From JBLHKW01 sp047618565 (lineage in GTDB: Bacteria > Planctomycetota > UBA1135 > GCA-002686595), in NCBI GenBank assembly GCA_047618565.1, contig JBLHKW010000002.1:1-64000 (forward strand): a stretch of DNA of 64,000 bases, in the 5' to 3' direction. Made by a program: the position numbers and the translations under genes. Shown here piece by piece: positions 53,325 through 61,195 of the stretch (its first letter is position 1; every line of letters begins with the position of its first letter). The notes below the pieces were generated by a model, which was not told the origin of the DNA, ran no database searches, and saw nothing but the letters and a program-made list of their open reading frames with translations.

Positions 53325-54728
53325 TCAGGCGACGAGCCCGGATTGCTTCCAGATCTTCATCTTGTTGGACAGGGTGCGCGCCGTCAGCCCAAGCCGACGA
53401 GCTGCCTCGCTCTTGTTGCCGCGCGTGGACTCGAGCGTCGCCAGGATGGTGATGCGCTCGATGTCCGCGACGGTGTTGTTGGCCACGATGCGCCCGAACT
53501 CCGCGTCCTCAATCGTCAGGTTCGCTGCCGACAGGCCCCCGGCGGAGCGCGCCAGGGCGGAGCTGGGTCCGTACTGCATCAGATCGGCAGGCAGGGGCTC
53601 TTCGCCTCCCAGAATGACTGCTCGCTGGATGACGTTCTCCAGCTCACGCACGTTTCCGGGCCAGTTCCATGCCAGCAGGCACGTCTGTGCCTCCTCCGTG
53701 AGACCGTGCGGGCTGACCCCGTTCTGGGTCGAGAAGTGCTCGACGAAGTGCTCGGCCAGCGGCAGGACATCCTCCTTGCGATCGCGCAGGGGCGCGATGT
53801 GGATCGGCAGGACATGCAGTCGGTAGTAGAGGTCCTCGCGGAAGCGGCCCTCGGCGACCTCCTTGGCCAGGTCGCGGTTCGTCGTGGCGATCACACGTAC
53901 GTCGACCTTCAGGGTCTTCTGTCCTCCGACCCGCTCGAACTCGGCTTCCTGAAGCACGCGTAGCAACTTGGCCTGCATGTTCGGGGAGATCTCGGCCAGT
54001 TCGTCGAGCAGCAGGGTGCCGTTGTCCGCGAGTTCGAATCGGCCAGCGCGCTGGCGGTGTGCTCCGGTGAACGCGCCGCGCTCGTGCCCGAATAGCTCGG
54101 ATTCGAGCAGCTGCTCGGATAGGGCTGCGCAGTTGACGCGTACGAAGGGAGCTTCTGTGCGCGAGCTGTTCTGGTGGATGTATTGGGCGATGCGCTCCTT
54201 GCCCGTACCGCTCTCGCCGGTGATCAGGACGGTGCCGCGTGAACGCGAGATGCGAGCTGCCGAGCGCAGCAGTTCGATCATGGCGTTGCTATGGGCGATA
54301 AGGGGCATCACGCGCGTTCCCGCCACCTCGGAGCGCAGGTAGTCGTTCTCCCGCTCCAGTTGCGATGTGCGTGCGATGCGATTGAAGACCAGCTCCAGCG
54401 TCTCCGGAGTGCAGGGCTTCATCAGGAAGTCCCGTGCGCCGTGTTGCATGGCGTCGACCGCAGACTGGATCGTGCCGTGGGCCGTTATCACGACCGTGGG
54501 CAGTTCCGGTGCACGCTCGTGCAGTGCCTTCACGAGGGTGATGCCGTCCATCCCGGGCATGCGCAGATCGGTCAGCACGATGTCGGGCTGCTCGGCGGCG
54601 ACGCGCAACAAAGCGTCGTCACCGTCGGTAGCGACGATCGCGGTGTGTCCCAATGCCTGAACAGCTTCGGAAAGGAAGTCGCGTGAGAGCGGATCGTCAT
54701 CCACGACGAGAATGCGTTGGGTGGCCAT
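53325..54728 (-). CDS. Sigma-54-dependent response regulator (FlgR/FleR-type)
   Basis: An NtrC-family activator (467 aa from the ATG at 54728). The receiver is intact: acidic DDD at 10-12, phospho-acceptor Asp54 (VLTDLRMPGMDG) and Lys104 (FLMKP). The AAA+ domain has Walker A GESGTGKE (171-178), the sigma-54-contact GAFTGA (218-223) and Walker B GTLLLDELAEI. A C-terminal Fis-type HTH (KSEAARRLGLTARTLSNK) follows. The kinase gene is directly upstream; together they probably control flagellar sigma-54 promoters. Confidence 0.96.
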   Translation of the reverse strand: MATQRILVVDDDPLSRDFLSEAVQALGHTAIVATDGDDALLRVAAEQPDIVLTDLRMPGMDGITLVKALHERAPELPTVVITAHGTIQSAVDAMQHGARDFLMKPCTPETLELVFNRIARTSQLERENDYLRSEVAGTRVMPLIAHSNAMIELLRSAARISRSRGTVLITGESGTGKERIAQYIHQNSSRTEAPFVRVNCAALSEQLLESELFGHERGAFTGAHRQRAGRFELADNGTLLLDELAEISPNMQAKLLRVLQEAEFERVGGQKTLKVDVRVIATTNRDLAKEVAEGRFREDLYYRLHVLPIHIAPLRDRKEDVLPLAEHFVEHFSTQNGVSPHGLTEEAQTCLLAWNWPGNVRELENVIQRAVILGGEEPLPADLMQYGPSSALARSAGGLSAANLTIEDAEFGRIVANNTVADIERITILATLESTRGNKSEAARRLGLTARTLSNKMKIWKQSGLVA

Positions 54729-54738
54729 CGCTGCGTAC

Positions 54739-55929
54739 CTATCTAGGGTCTTGGGGGAAACGGAGGGTGATTCGAGCGCCCGTGGGGGGGGCCGGATCAG
54801 GAATGATCTCGAGCGAGCCGCCGTGCATTTCGGCGACCGTGTGCACAAGCGGTAGACCCAGGCCAGTGCCGTCGGCGCGGGTTGTATAGAAAGGTTCGGT
54901 GACGCGCTGGGCGAGCTCGGCAGGGATGCCGGGGCCATCATCAGTCACCTGGATCTCGACCTGGCTGGCGAGCACGTTCAGGCTCACGATGACGCGGCCT
55001 CCATCCGGCTGAGCTTGCACGGCGTTGGCGGTCAGGTTGCGAATCGCCTGGCGCAGCATCACGCGATCGGCGACGAAGTCGATTGCGTCGGTTTCGAAGT
55101 GCAGTTCGATGTTGTCAAGCTGCGCGCTGAGATCGCGGGTGATCATCGCTTCGACCTCGGCCAGGAAGGGGCGCGCGCGAACGGTCTCGGGGCTGAGGCG
55201 TTCCGGGTCGGCGAAGGTCAGCAGACTGGTGATGATGGCATCCGCCTCGAAGACGCCGTCGCAGATGCGCTCGGCCCAACGTGCCTGCTTTCCATCCGTC
55301 TCCATCGAGCGCTTGAGCAGGGATGCGAAGCCGAGCACCGCATTCATCGGATTGCGTAGCTCGTGGGCGATGCCGCCGGCCATGGTGCCCAGGGCCGCCA
55401 TCTTGTCGAGCTGGTGAACCTTCTTGTTCATGCGCGCCAGTTCCGTGCGGTCGTCGAGAATCTCGACCGATCCGGTGGCGGCGCAGGCGTCGCCGTCAGC
55501 CACGGGTGAGACGCGCGATGCGATGACGAGACGCCGGCCGTCGTGCGCCGCGATCTCCCGCAGCCCGCTCTCGCTGTTCGCCTCGGGTAGCTCCGGGATG
55601 TCGTTTCTGCCCAGCAAGTCCTCACTCGTGTAGCCGAGAATCGCACAGGCCGCGTCGTTCACCTTGATGATCCGCTGACGTGCATCGCGCACGATCACGC
55701 CCGTGGGCAGCGAGCTCAGGATGGCCTCGAGGTGCGCGTTGACGGCATCCAGCTCGGCCACCTTGCCCTCGAGCTTCGCGTTGGTGAGACACAGCTCGTC
55801 CTCGACGGAACGGGCGCGTCGAGCGAGGCTGGTGTAGCTCTTCTCGAGGTCGCGGGAGATCTCGGACAGATTCAGCATGGCGGCGTCGAGCTGGCGCTGG
55901 TCGTGGGGTTGCGTGGGGGTTTGAGTCAC
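54739..55929 (-). CDS. Soluble PAS-histidine kinase (FlgS/FleS-type)
   Basis: From a GTG at 55929 the protein is 396 aa: a coiled coil (about 15-75), a PAS domain (about 65-165, TGVIVRDARQRIIKVNDAAC), HisKA with His189 (GGIAHELRNPMNAVLGFAS), and an HATPase with N, G1 (DDGPGIP) and G2 (GTGLGLPLV) boxes. There is no membrane segment. An alternative GTG at 55971 would overlap the previous gene by 37 nt. Pairing with the adjacent response regulator resembles FlgSR of Campylobacter. Confidence 0.93.
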   Translation of the reverse strand: MTQTPTQPHDQRQLDAAMLNLSEISRDLEKSYTSLARRARSVEDELCLTNAKLEGKVAELDAVNAHLEAILSSLPTGVIVRDARQRIIKVNDAACAILGYTSEDLLGRNDIPELPEANSESGLREIAAHDGRRLVIASRVSPVADGDACAATGSVEILDDRTELARMNKKVHQLDKMAALGTMAGGIAHELRNPMNAVLGFASLLKRSMETDGKQARWAERICDGVFEADAIITSLLTFADPERLSPETVRARPFLAEVEAMITRDLSAQLDNIELHFETDAIDFVADRVMLRQAIRNLTANAVQAQPDGGRVIVSLNVLASQVEIQVTDDGPGIPAELAQRVTEPFYTTRADGTGLGLPLVHTVAEMHGGSLEIIPDPAPPTGARITLRFPQDPR

Positions 55930-55934
55930 TTCGA

Positions 55935-56624
55935 TTACTTGTCGTTGGCGCCGTAGAAGCGCTGTTTCCACTGGAGAAAACTGAGGTCGTGTGCTGCGCG
56001 GCGGGCGATGTTCTCGTCCTTGGTGTCGGCGATCAGTACCTCGTAGCGGGCGATGGCCTGATCACTCTGACCCAGGGACTCGAAGGAGCGAGCGGCCCAG
56101 TAGTCGGCTTCCGGATTGTCGGGGAGGGTGGCGAGCACCTCGATCGCTTTCTCGAAGCGGGCATCCCTGAACAGGAGGCGTCCCTGGCGTAGGGTGTCGG
56201 CGCTGTATCCGCTGGGCTCGAGCTGGCCCTCCGGGATGGCCGGCATCTGTCTCGGAGCAGGCTCCGGGCGGGTGGATGTAGTGTCGGGCGCCTTACCGGC
56301 GACCTGGTCCGTGAACAGGTTCATCAGGTGCTGCTGGTCGACGTGCGCTTGCAGATCACGCAGCTCCATGCGTAGCTGGCTGATGAACTCATCCTGCTTG
56401 GCGGGCGCGCCGGTGGGAGGTTGTGTGGCATCCATCACGCGCTGGATGGCCCCGGCTTCGCGGCGCTCGATGGCACCGGAGATGAGGAGTATCTCGTCGA
56501 TCGCGGCCAGGGTGCTGGACAACGCTTCTTCGGTGGTGCCCTGCAGGGACTGCGGGTTCATGGCCGCCGGTAGGCCAGCGAGCGCGGTCATCCCGAGCCC
56601 GATGGGGTAAGTGAATTTCATCAT
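55935..56624 (-). CDS. Exported TPR-containing protein in the flagellar operon
   Basis: A 229-residue protein with an N-terminal hydrophobic signal (IGLGMTALAGLPAAM), a helical region with predicted coiled coil (about 80-110), and two or three TPR-like repeats near the C-terminus (DTLRQGRLLFRDARFEKAIE, then ADYWAARSFESLGQSDQAIA). No named family. The ATG lies against the upstream STN-TPR gene stop, which overlaps it by one base. Confidence 0.82.
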   Translation of the reverse strand: MMKFTYPIGLGMTALAGLPAAMNPQSLQGTTEEALSSTLAAIDEILLISGAIERREAGAIQRVMDATQPPTGAPAKQDEFISQLRMELRDLQAHVDQQHLMNLFTDQVAGKAPDTTSTRPEPAPRQMPAIPEGQLEPSGYSADTLRQGRLLFRDARFEKAIEVLATLPDNPEADYWAARSFESLGQSDQAIARYEVLIADTKDENIARRAAHDLSFLQWKQRFYGANDK

Positions 56625-58099
56625 CAGAGTCGTCCCTCGAGCGCGTCGAGTGCTTCTTGCAGTTGTCCGTGGGCTTCGTAGATGGTGGAGGCCAGCAGGT
56701 AGAGGCGGCGACGATCGTCACGTTGACTCAGGTGCGGGGCGACCTCGCGCAGGATGTCGATGGCCATGTCGGTCAGGGACTCGGAGTTGAGCGCGTTGGC
56801 ATAGGTGAGGCCAAGTTCGAGCAAGAAGGGTTCCTTGAGCTTGTCCCGCTGTTTGTAGAGCAGCTGCAGCCCACGTATCGCCTGAGCGCCATGTCCCGTC
56901 TTGAGCAATTGTTTGGCATGCGACAGGCGTTGCGTGTCGTTGAGATGGATGATGCTGTCGGTCTCGAGGCCGATCCGTAGCCGTGCTTCGATGGCGTAGG
57001 CGTCGATGGACGCGTCGCTCTCGAGGTCGCTGGCCCATGCTTCGATGAACAGGACGCCGAGCTCATCTCCGGAGTCGAGAGCTGCCCTGGCCGCACTCTG
57101 CAGTGCTTCCCGTTGGGTCGCACCGCTCGTGCGCTCGGCCAGCTGGAGCCACGCGACGGAAGCCTCGCTCGAGCGGCTGGCACGTTCGAGTGCCAGGGCC
57201 CGGATTTCGAGCACCTCGATACCGGGCTGATCTTCGACGCTGTACTGCGCCGCCAGATCCAGGCTGCGCAGCGCATCGATCGCATTACCCAGCAGCGCCT
57301 GGGCCCTGGCGCGAAGCACGAGGCGAGCGCGCTTGTCCTGATCGGATCTGGTCGGGTAGTACTGCTCGAGCGCCTCGACGGTGTAGAGCGCGTTGCTCGG
57401 CTGATTCGAGTAGCAGAGGGCACGCGCGAGTTCGAGGCGTGCCAGAGCGTGATAGGGGTGCGGCTGGCTGATTCTCGTCAGCTGCTGGAAGCGCCGCGCC
57501 GCGGCATCCCATTCACCGAGCTCGCCCAGGTGGATTCCGGAGAGCAGCATGGCTTCGGCGGTGAACTCCGACTCGGGGTGGCGCTCGATGAGGTATTCGT
57601 AGTGGTTGACGGCCGCCGCCAACGCGCCTCGACTCTCCTGGATCTCGGCCAGGGCCATCTCGGCACGGATGCCTTCGGGTCGGCTTGGGCTGCGGCGCAG
57701 TGCGCGCAACCACGTCACCTCGGCGAGGTCGAACAGATCCTCCGGGGTAGGGAAGGGCGGCGTATCGTCGAAGATCCGGATCGTGTCGCTGGTGAGCTGT
57801 CCGCGCAGGCCGGCCGCGCCCAGGATCCAGTGGATGGCCTCGGAGAACGGGCGTTGCTCGAAGTACAGCTGCACGGTTTCGGTTGTCGCAACATCTTCGA
57901 GGCCCTCCACCTGGAGTTTCAGCTGCCGTGCAACGTTGCGCACGACGCGCCCGATCGGGGCGTTGTCCGCGTGGACTGTCAGCAACGGGCCATCGGGTGA
58001 CTCGCTGATGGTCACCTCGAAGCGTCCGGAGTCTGTCCCGGCGGTGACACGGCCCTGGGTTGCAGGAGCGAGTATCAGAAGAAGTGTGGCCAGTATCAT
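56624..58099 (-). CDS. STN-domain and TPR periplasmic protein
   Basis: A 491-residue exported protein. After a signal peptide (about 1-16), residues 35-110 resemble a secretin/TonB short N-terminal (STN) domain (LLTVHADNAPIGRVVRNVAR, QLYFEQRPFSEAIHWILGAAG). The rest is a long array of TPR-like helical hairpins. STN domains usually sit in secretins or TonB receptors, so a stand-alone STN-TPR protein is unusual. It may contact the flagellar ring or cell envelope. It overlaps the DLFDF-protein gene by ATGA. Confidence 0.8.
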   Translation of the reverse strand: MILATLLLILAPATQGRVTAGTDSGRFEVTISESPDGPLLTVHADNAPIGRVVRNVARQLKLQVEGLEDVATTETVQLYFEQRPFSEAIHWILGAAGLRGQLTSDTIRIFDDTPPFPTPEDLFDLAEVTWLRALRRSPSRPEGIRAEMALAEIQESRGALAAAVNHYEYLIERHPESEFTAEAMLLSGIHLGELGEWDAAARRFQQLTRISQPHPYHALARLELARALCYSNQPSNALYTVEALEQYYPTRSDQDKRARLVLRARAQALLGNAIDALRSLDLAAQYSVEDQPGIEVLEIRALALERASRSSEASVAWLQLAERTSGATQREALQSAARAALDSGDELGVLFIEAWASDLESDASIDAYAIEARLRIGLETDSIIHLNDTQRLSHAKQLLKTGHGAQAIRGLQLLYKQRDKLKEPFLLELGLTYANALNSESLTDMAIDILREVAPHLSQRDDRRRLYLLASTIYEAHGQLQEALDALEGRL

Positions 58100-59289
58100 T
58101 GCTCTGCCTCCACGACAATCGTGTCCAGTCTCTTGGCTTCCGCGAAGTAGCTCTCGGCGACGAGGAACTCGGACTCGGCCAGCACGTCCGCGGTGATGAT
58201 CAGGCGGTCGCGGTTCGCAAGCAGTCTGTAGAGCCGGCGACGCGCTTCGGGGAACTCACCTTCCTCGATCTCCTTGTGGGCCAGCTCGAGCTCGCGGCTT
58301 GCGACATCGGTGAGCACGGTCGGCCCACTGGTTCCCGCCGGCACGAGCTCGGGCGCCTGGCCGCCAGTCGAGAATGTCCGTGCGTTACCGTCGGCCTGTT
58401 GCGCCACCGAGATCGAACGGGTCAGGTCCTCGCGAACGCCGTTGAGGGCGCTGTTGAGCGACCGGCTGAGGCGGCCGGCGATGAAGATCAGGCTGGCGTT
58501 GACCAGCAGGAATGCCGCGGCAATGCTGATGACCATGCGCCGATTCCAGCCCGTGTCCGCCACGGGAGCGGTGGCCGCGGGCTGTTGCGCGAGGATCGCG
58601 AGGCGTGCAGCTTGAGCCACTGCGAGCGCCTCGTTTGCAGACTGACGTGCGACCTCGCTGACCGGCGGTAGGCCGCTCGCGGTCGGGGTCGCCGTGGAGG
58701 GTGCCGCTGCCGCGTGCTGGGCAATCGGTTGAGCAGTCGGCTGAGCCAACGGGGCCGGCTGCTCGACCACTTCGGCGACGGTCTCGCGCTTGGCGATCAG
58801 GTCCTCATGCTGCAGAGGCTGTGCCGGCTCGGACGTATCCGGATCGATGGGGTTGTTGAAGCTGAAGAGATCCTCATCGAGGTCCGACGTCCCGATCGCC
58901 GGAGGCCCGGAGTCGATGGGCGCGCTCGGCGTCGGAGCCGCAGATGCCTGTGGCTCGGATGCCGGCTCTACGGAGGCGAGCGGATCGTCCAGTGCCTCAT
59001 CCGCTTCGACGAAGCTCTCGAGGATCTGCGTGCCGGAGCTCAGATCGCCGAGATCTCCCTCCGATTCGAGGATCGCATCGTGGCCCGCGAAGTCGAAGAT
59101 ATCGTCGTCCTGGGTGGCATCCAGGCCGCCATCCGGGGCGTCACTCGGACCGTCATCCAGCTCGTTGGCGAGTCGGATTTCGGCCGCGAAGTTCTCATCG
59201 GAAGGAAAGTCGAACAGATCCTCGTTCAGGACGGCCTGCTCGTCGGTCCCCGGCTGAGCCTGGGCGAGTTCTTCAGTGTTTTCCGCCAT
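58096..59289 (-). CDS. Single-pass membrane protein with three DLFDF-type motifs
   Basis: A 397-residue protein of unknown family from the ATG at 59289. The N-terminal 245 residues are acidic, Pro/Ala-rich and probably disordered. They contain three similar short motifs: EDLFDF (23-28), DDIFDF (62-67) and EDLFSF (139-144). One TM helix at about 252-272 (MVISIAAAFLLVNASLIFIA) is followed by a helical C-terminal domain of 120 residues. With no signal peptide, the tail would be cytoplasmic and the C-terminus periplasmic. A tethering or scaffold role is inferred. Confidence 0.8.
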   Translation of the reverse strand: MAENTEELAQAQPGTDEQAVLNEDLFDFPSDENFAAEIRLANELDDGPSDAPDGGLDATQDDDIFDFAGHDAILESEGDLGDLSSGTQILESFVEADEALDDPLASVEPASEPQASAAPTPSAPIDSGPPAIGTSDLDEDLFSFNNPIDPDTSEPAQPLQHEDLIAKRETVAEVVEQPAPLAQPTAQPIAQHAAAAPSTATPTASGLPPVSEVARQSANEALAVAQAARLAILAQQPAATAPVADTGWNRRMVISIAAAFLLVNASLIFIAGRLSRSLNSALNGVREDLTRSISVAQQADGNARTFSTGGQAPELVPAGTSGPTVLTDVASRELELAHKEIEEGEFPEARRRLYRLLANRDRLIITADVLAESEFLVAESYFAEAKRLDTIVVEAEQ

Positions 59290-59290
59290 G

Positions 59291-60259
59291 TCAGCTCCGG
59301 ATTGCCATCTGCAGGGCACGTCTCGGATCGGGACCGACGAGCAGTCTTCCGATGATGACGGCCAGGGCCGGGGAGAGGTGATAGACGTCGGCGACTTCCT
59401 GGTACTGCAGGGAGGCGAGTACCTTGCGCGCGGTGCTGGGATCCAGGAAGTCGAGATCGGAGAGGTCGACCGAGTCGGAGTCTTCGAACTGGACGTTGCT
59501 GGATACGAAGCGGGCGCGGATGGTGGCTCCCTTGCCGAGTGCGCTCTCGATGCGCAGGTCCTCGGACAGCGCTGTCGCGCGGGCAATGCCGCCATCGAGC
59601 GCACGCGACATGCACCCGGTGCTGACCAGCACCGGGTCGAAACCGATGCCCTGGTCGCTCACGACGACTTCGAACTCGTGATCGGCGAAGGTGACGTGCA
59701 GCTCGACCTGGCCCGTGCCATGGGGATAGGCGTGGCGTTCCACGTTCTCGATGATGTCGGCACATACGCCGGCGATACGGGCGCGGCAGGCCGGGCCGAC
59801 ACCGCAACGCAGGGCGAAGGCGGCCACGTCGCGCGGTGCCTGGGCGATATCGACGGGCGTCGTATCGAAGACACTGACGAAGCTCTGGGTGTTCTGTATC
59901 TGCTGACGGAAGCCGCGCATGGCTCGCGTGAACTGCTCCGCGTCGAGCGGCGTATCCAGTCGCCCACGGATGCCCAGCTCCATGGCTTGCTGTGCATCGA
60001 CCGTTCCAAGCGGGGAGGCCAGGACCAGGGTCCAGGGCTGGAAGCCACGCTGCTGATAGGCGCGCAGGAGGTCGAATCCGCTGTCCTCGCCGAACTGCAG
60101 GTCGGTCACGAGGAGATCGCCGGGGACCATCTGCAGCGCGCTGTTGAAATGTGTAGCGCTGCGTACGATGAACCCTTCGCGGTCCAGCCACCAGCGCATC
60201 GCGAGCCTCGACTCACCGTCGGCGACCACGATCAATGCTGTCCTGGGTGCGGTATTCAT
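59291..60259 (-). CDS. Receiver-like domain fused to RsbW-type HATPase
   Basis: Residues 1-115 form a CheY-like fold with the acceptor Asp53 (LLVTDLQFGEDSG) but only a partial acidic pocket (VVADGES), and Thr103 where the conserved Lys should be (LDTPLD). Residues about 140-255 are an anti-sigma-factor-type HATPase_c_2: IIENVERHAYPHG (170-181), DQGIGFDP (202-209), LSEDLRIESALGKGATIRA. The rest is an Asp-rich tail plus a short helical end. This resembles SpoIIAB/RsbW-type kinases joined to a receiver; the partner is unknown. Confidence 0.82.
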   Translation of the reverse strand: MNTAPRTALIVVADGESRLAMRWWLDREGFIVRSATHFNSALQMVPGDLLVTDLQFGEDSGFDLLRAYQQRGFQPWTLVLASPLGTVDAQQAMELGIRGRLDTPLDAEQFTRAMRGFRQQIQNTQSFVSVFDTTPVDIAQAPRDVAAFALRCGVGPACRARIAGVCADIIENVERHAYPHGTGQVELHVTFADHEFEVVVSDQGIGFDPVLVSTGCMSRALDGGIARATALSEDLRIESALGKGATIRARFVSSNVQFEDSDSVDLSDLDFLDPSTARKVLASLQYQEVADVYHLSPALAVIIGRLLVGPDPRRALQMAIRS

Positions 60260-60900
60260 CGTGCCTCGCCCCCGGTATTGATAGGGGGCAGGTACGCCTC
60301 CGGCGCCAGGGCGACGGGAATGCGGACGATGACGCCCTGGGGGTTATGGGCTGATCCAATCGGCGAGACGGTGCCATGCATGCTGGCGAAATCGGGTAGC
60401 GCCAGTGCTGTGGTCTCGGCGCACGTCGGGGCCGGGCCTTGACGGTCGTCGATCAGGGCGAAGACGGCATCGGTGCCCTCGAGGTTGGCGTTCAGGAGGA
60501 CAGCGTTGGCTCCCCGAGAGAACATCGACTGCGCCAGATCGCGCAGGCCGGCGATCAGGCGAGCATCGTCGATGAGGATTGGTTGGGCGGATTGCTCGGC
60601 CGAAGCCAGAAGCCGGTCACGGAGAGCACGCGGCAGTGAGTGCCGTGCAGCCCGGCAAACTTCACCCAGTGTGCAGGCGAGTACGGGCTCGCTGCTGGTG
60701 GGTAGCGCGCGCCCTGCGAGCGCATCGATTTCCACGGACAGGGTCGTGAGACGTAAGAGGGCTCGTTCGCAGAGCTCGCGCTCGGCGGGATCGATGCGCT
60801 GTGTCATCTCTTCCAGCACCGTCCGCAACGCCGAGAGGGCGAGCATCGGGCGGCGGATGGAGAGGCGCTCGGTCTGGCGATCGATTGAGGTTTCGTGCAT
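60256..60900 (-). CDS. Degenerate histidine-kinase-like protein
   Basis: A 214-residue protein, first gene after the sigma-54 promoter. Helices about 15-60 look like a DHp dimer without a phosphorylatable His in the expected place. Residues about 100-205 resemble an HATPase with a broken N box (GLRDLAQSMFSRGA) and a G1-like DDRQGP. It is likely catalytically inactive and could be an allosteric partner of the neighbouring HATPase proteins. It overlaps the next gene by ATGA. Confidence 0.7.
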   Translation of the reverse strand: MHETSIDRQTERLSIRRPMLALSALRTVLEEMTQRIDPAERELCERALLRLTTLSVEIDALAGRALPTSSEPVLACTLGEVCRAARHSLPRALRDRLLASAEQSAQPILIDDARLIAGLRDLAQSMFSRGANAVLLNANLEGTDAVFALIDDRQGPAPTCAETTALALPDFASMHGTVSPIGSAHNPQGVIVRIPVALAPEAYLPPINTGGEAR

Positions 60901-60932
60901 GGGGCTGATGTCTGCTCGCAGTTACTGGGGAA

Positions 60933-60947
60933 GCAACACGAGTGCCA
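60933..60947 (-). promoter_or_regulatory. Sigma-54 promoter of the flagellar operon
   Basis: On the minus strand TGGCACTCGTGTTGC: -24 TGGCAC (60947-60942), 5-nt spacer, -12 TTGC (60936-60933) followed by T. GG and GC are 10 nt apart, exactly the consensus. It lies 33 nt before the ATG at 60900, pointing into the long flagellar operon. Two sigma-54 activators are encoded close by. Confidence 0.85.
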
Positions 60948-61195
60948 TGCACGGATGTCGACCAAGACACGGAAAGGCTTGATGGTCGAAGGCCCTAATC
61001 GAGAAATTCTTTCGCCTTTGAGTCGGAAAATGGCGCCTGTCGAGATCGCTGGACATGGCCAAAAGTTCGACATGTGTCGGGTTTTTCAACCCATCGCACT
61101 CGGGGAGGACACCACCCTGTTGCGTCACGGGGTGCCGCTGGACCAGGCCGTCGAGGTGGTCCGGGGTGGAGGGGCCTGGGGCCCCGCCTGGCCTG

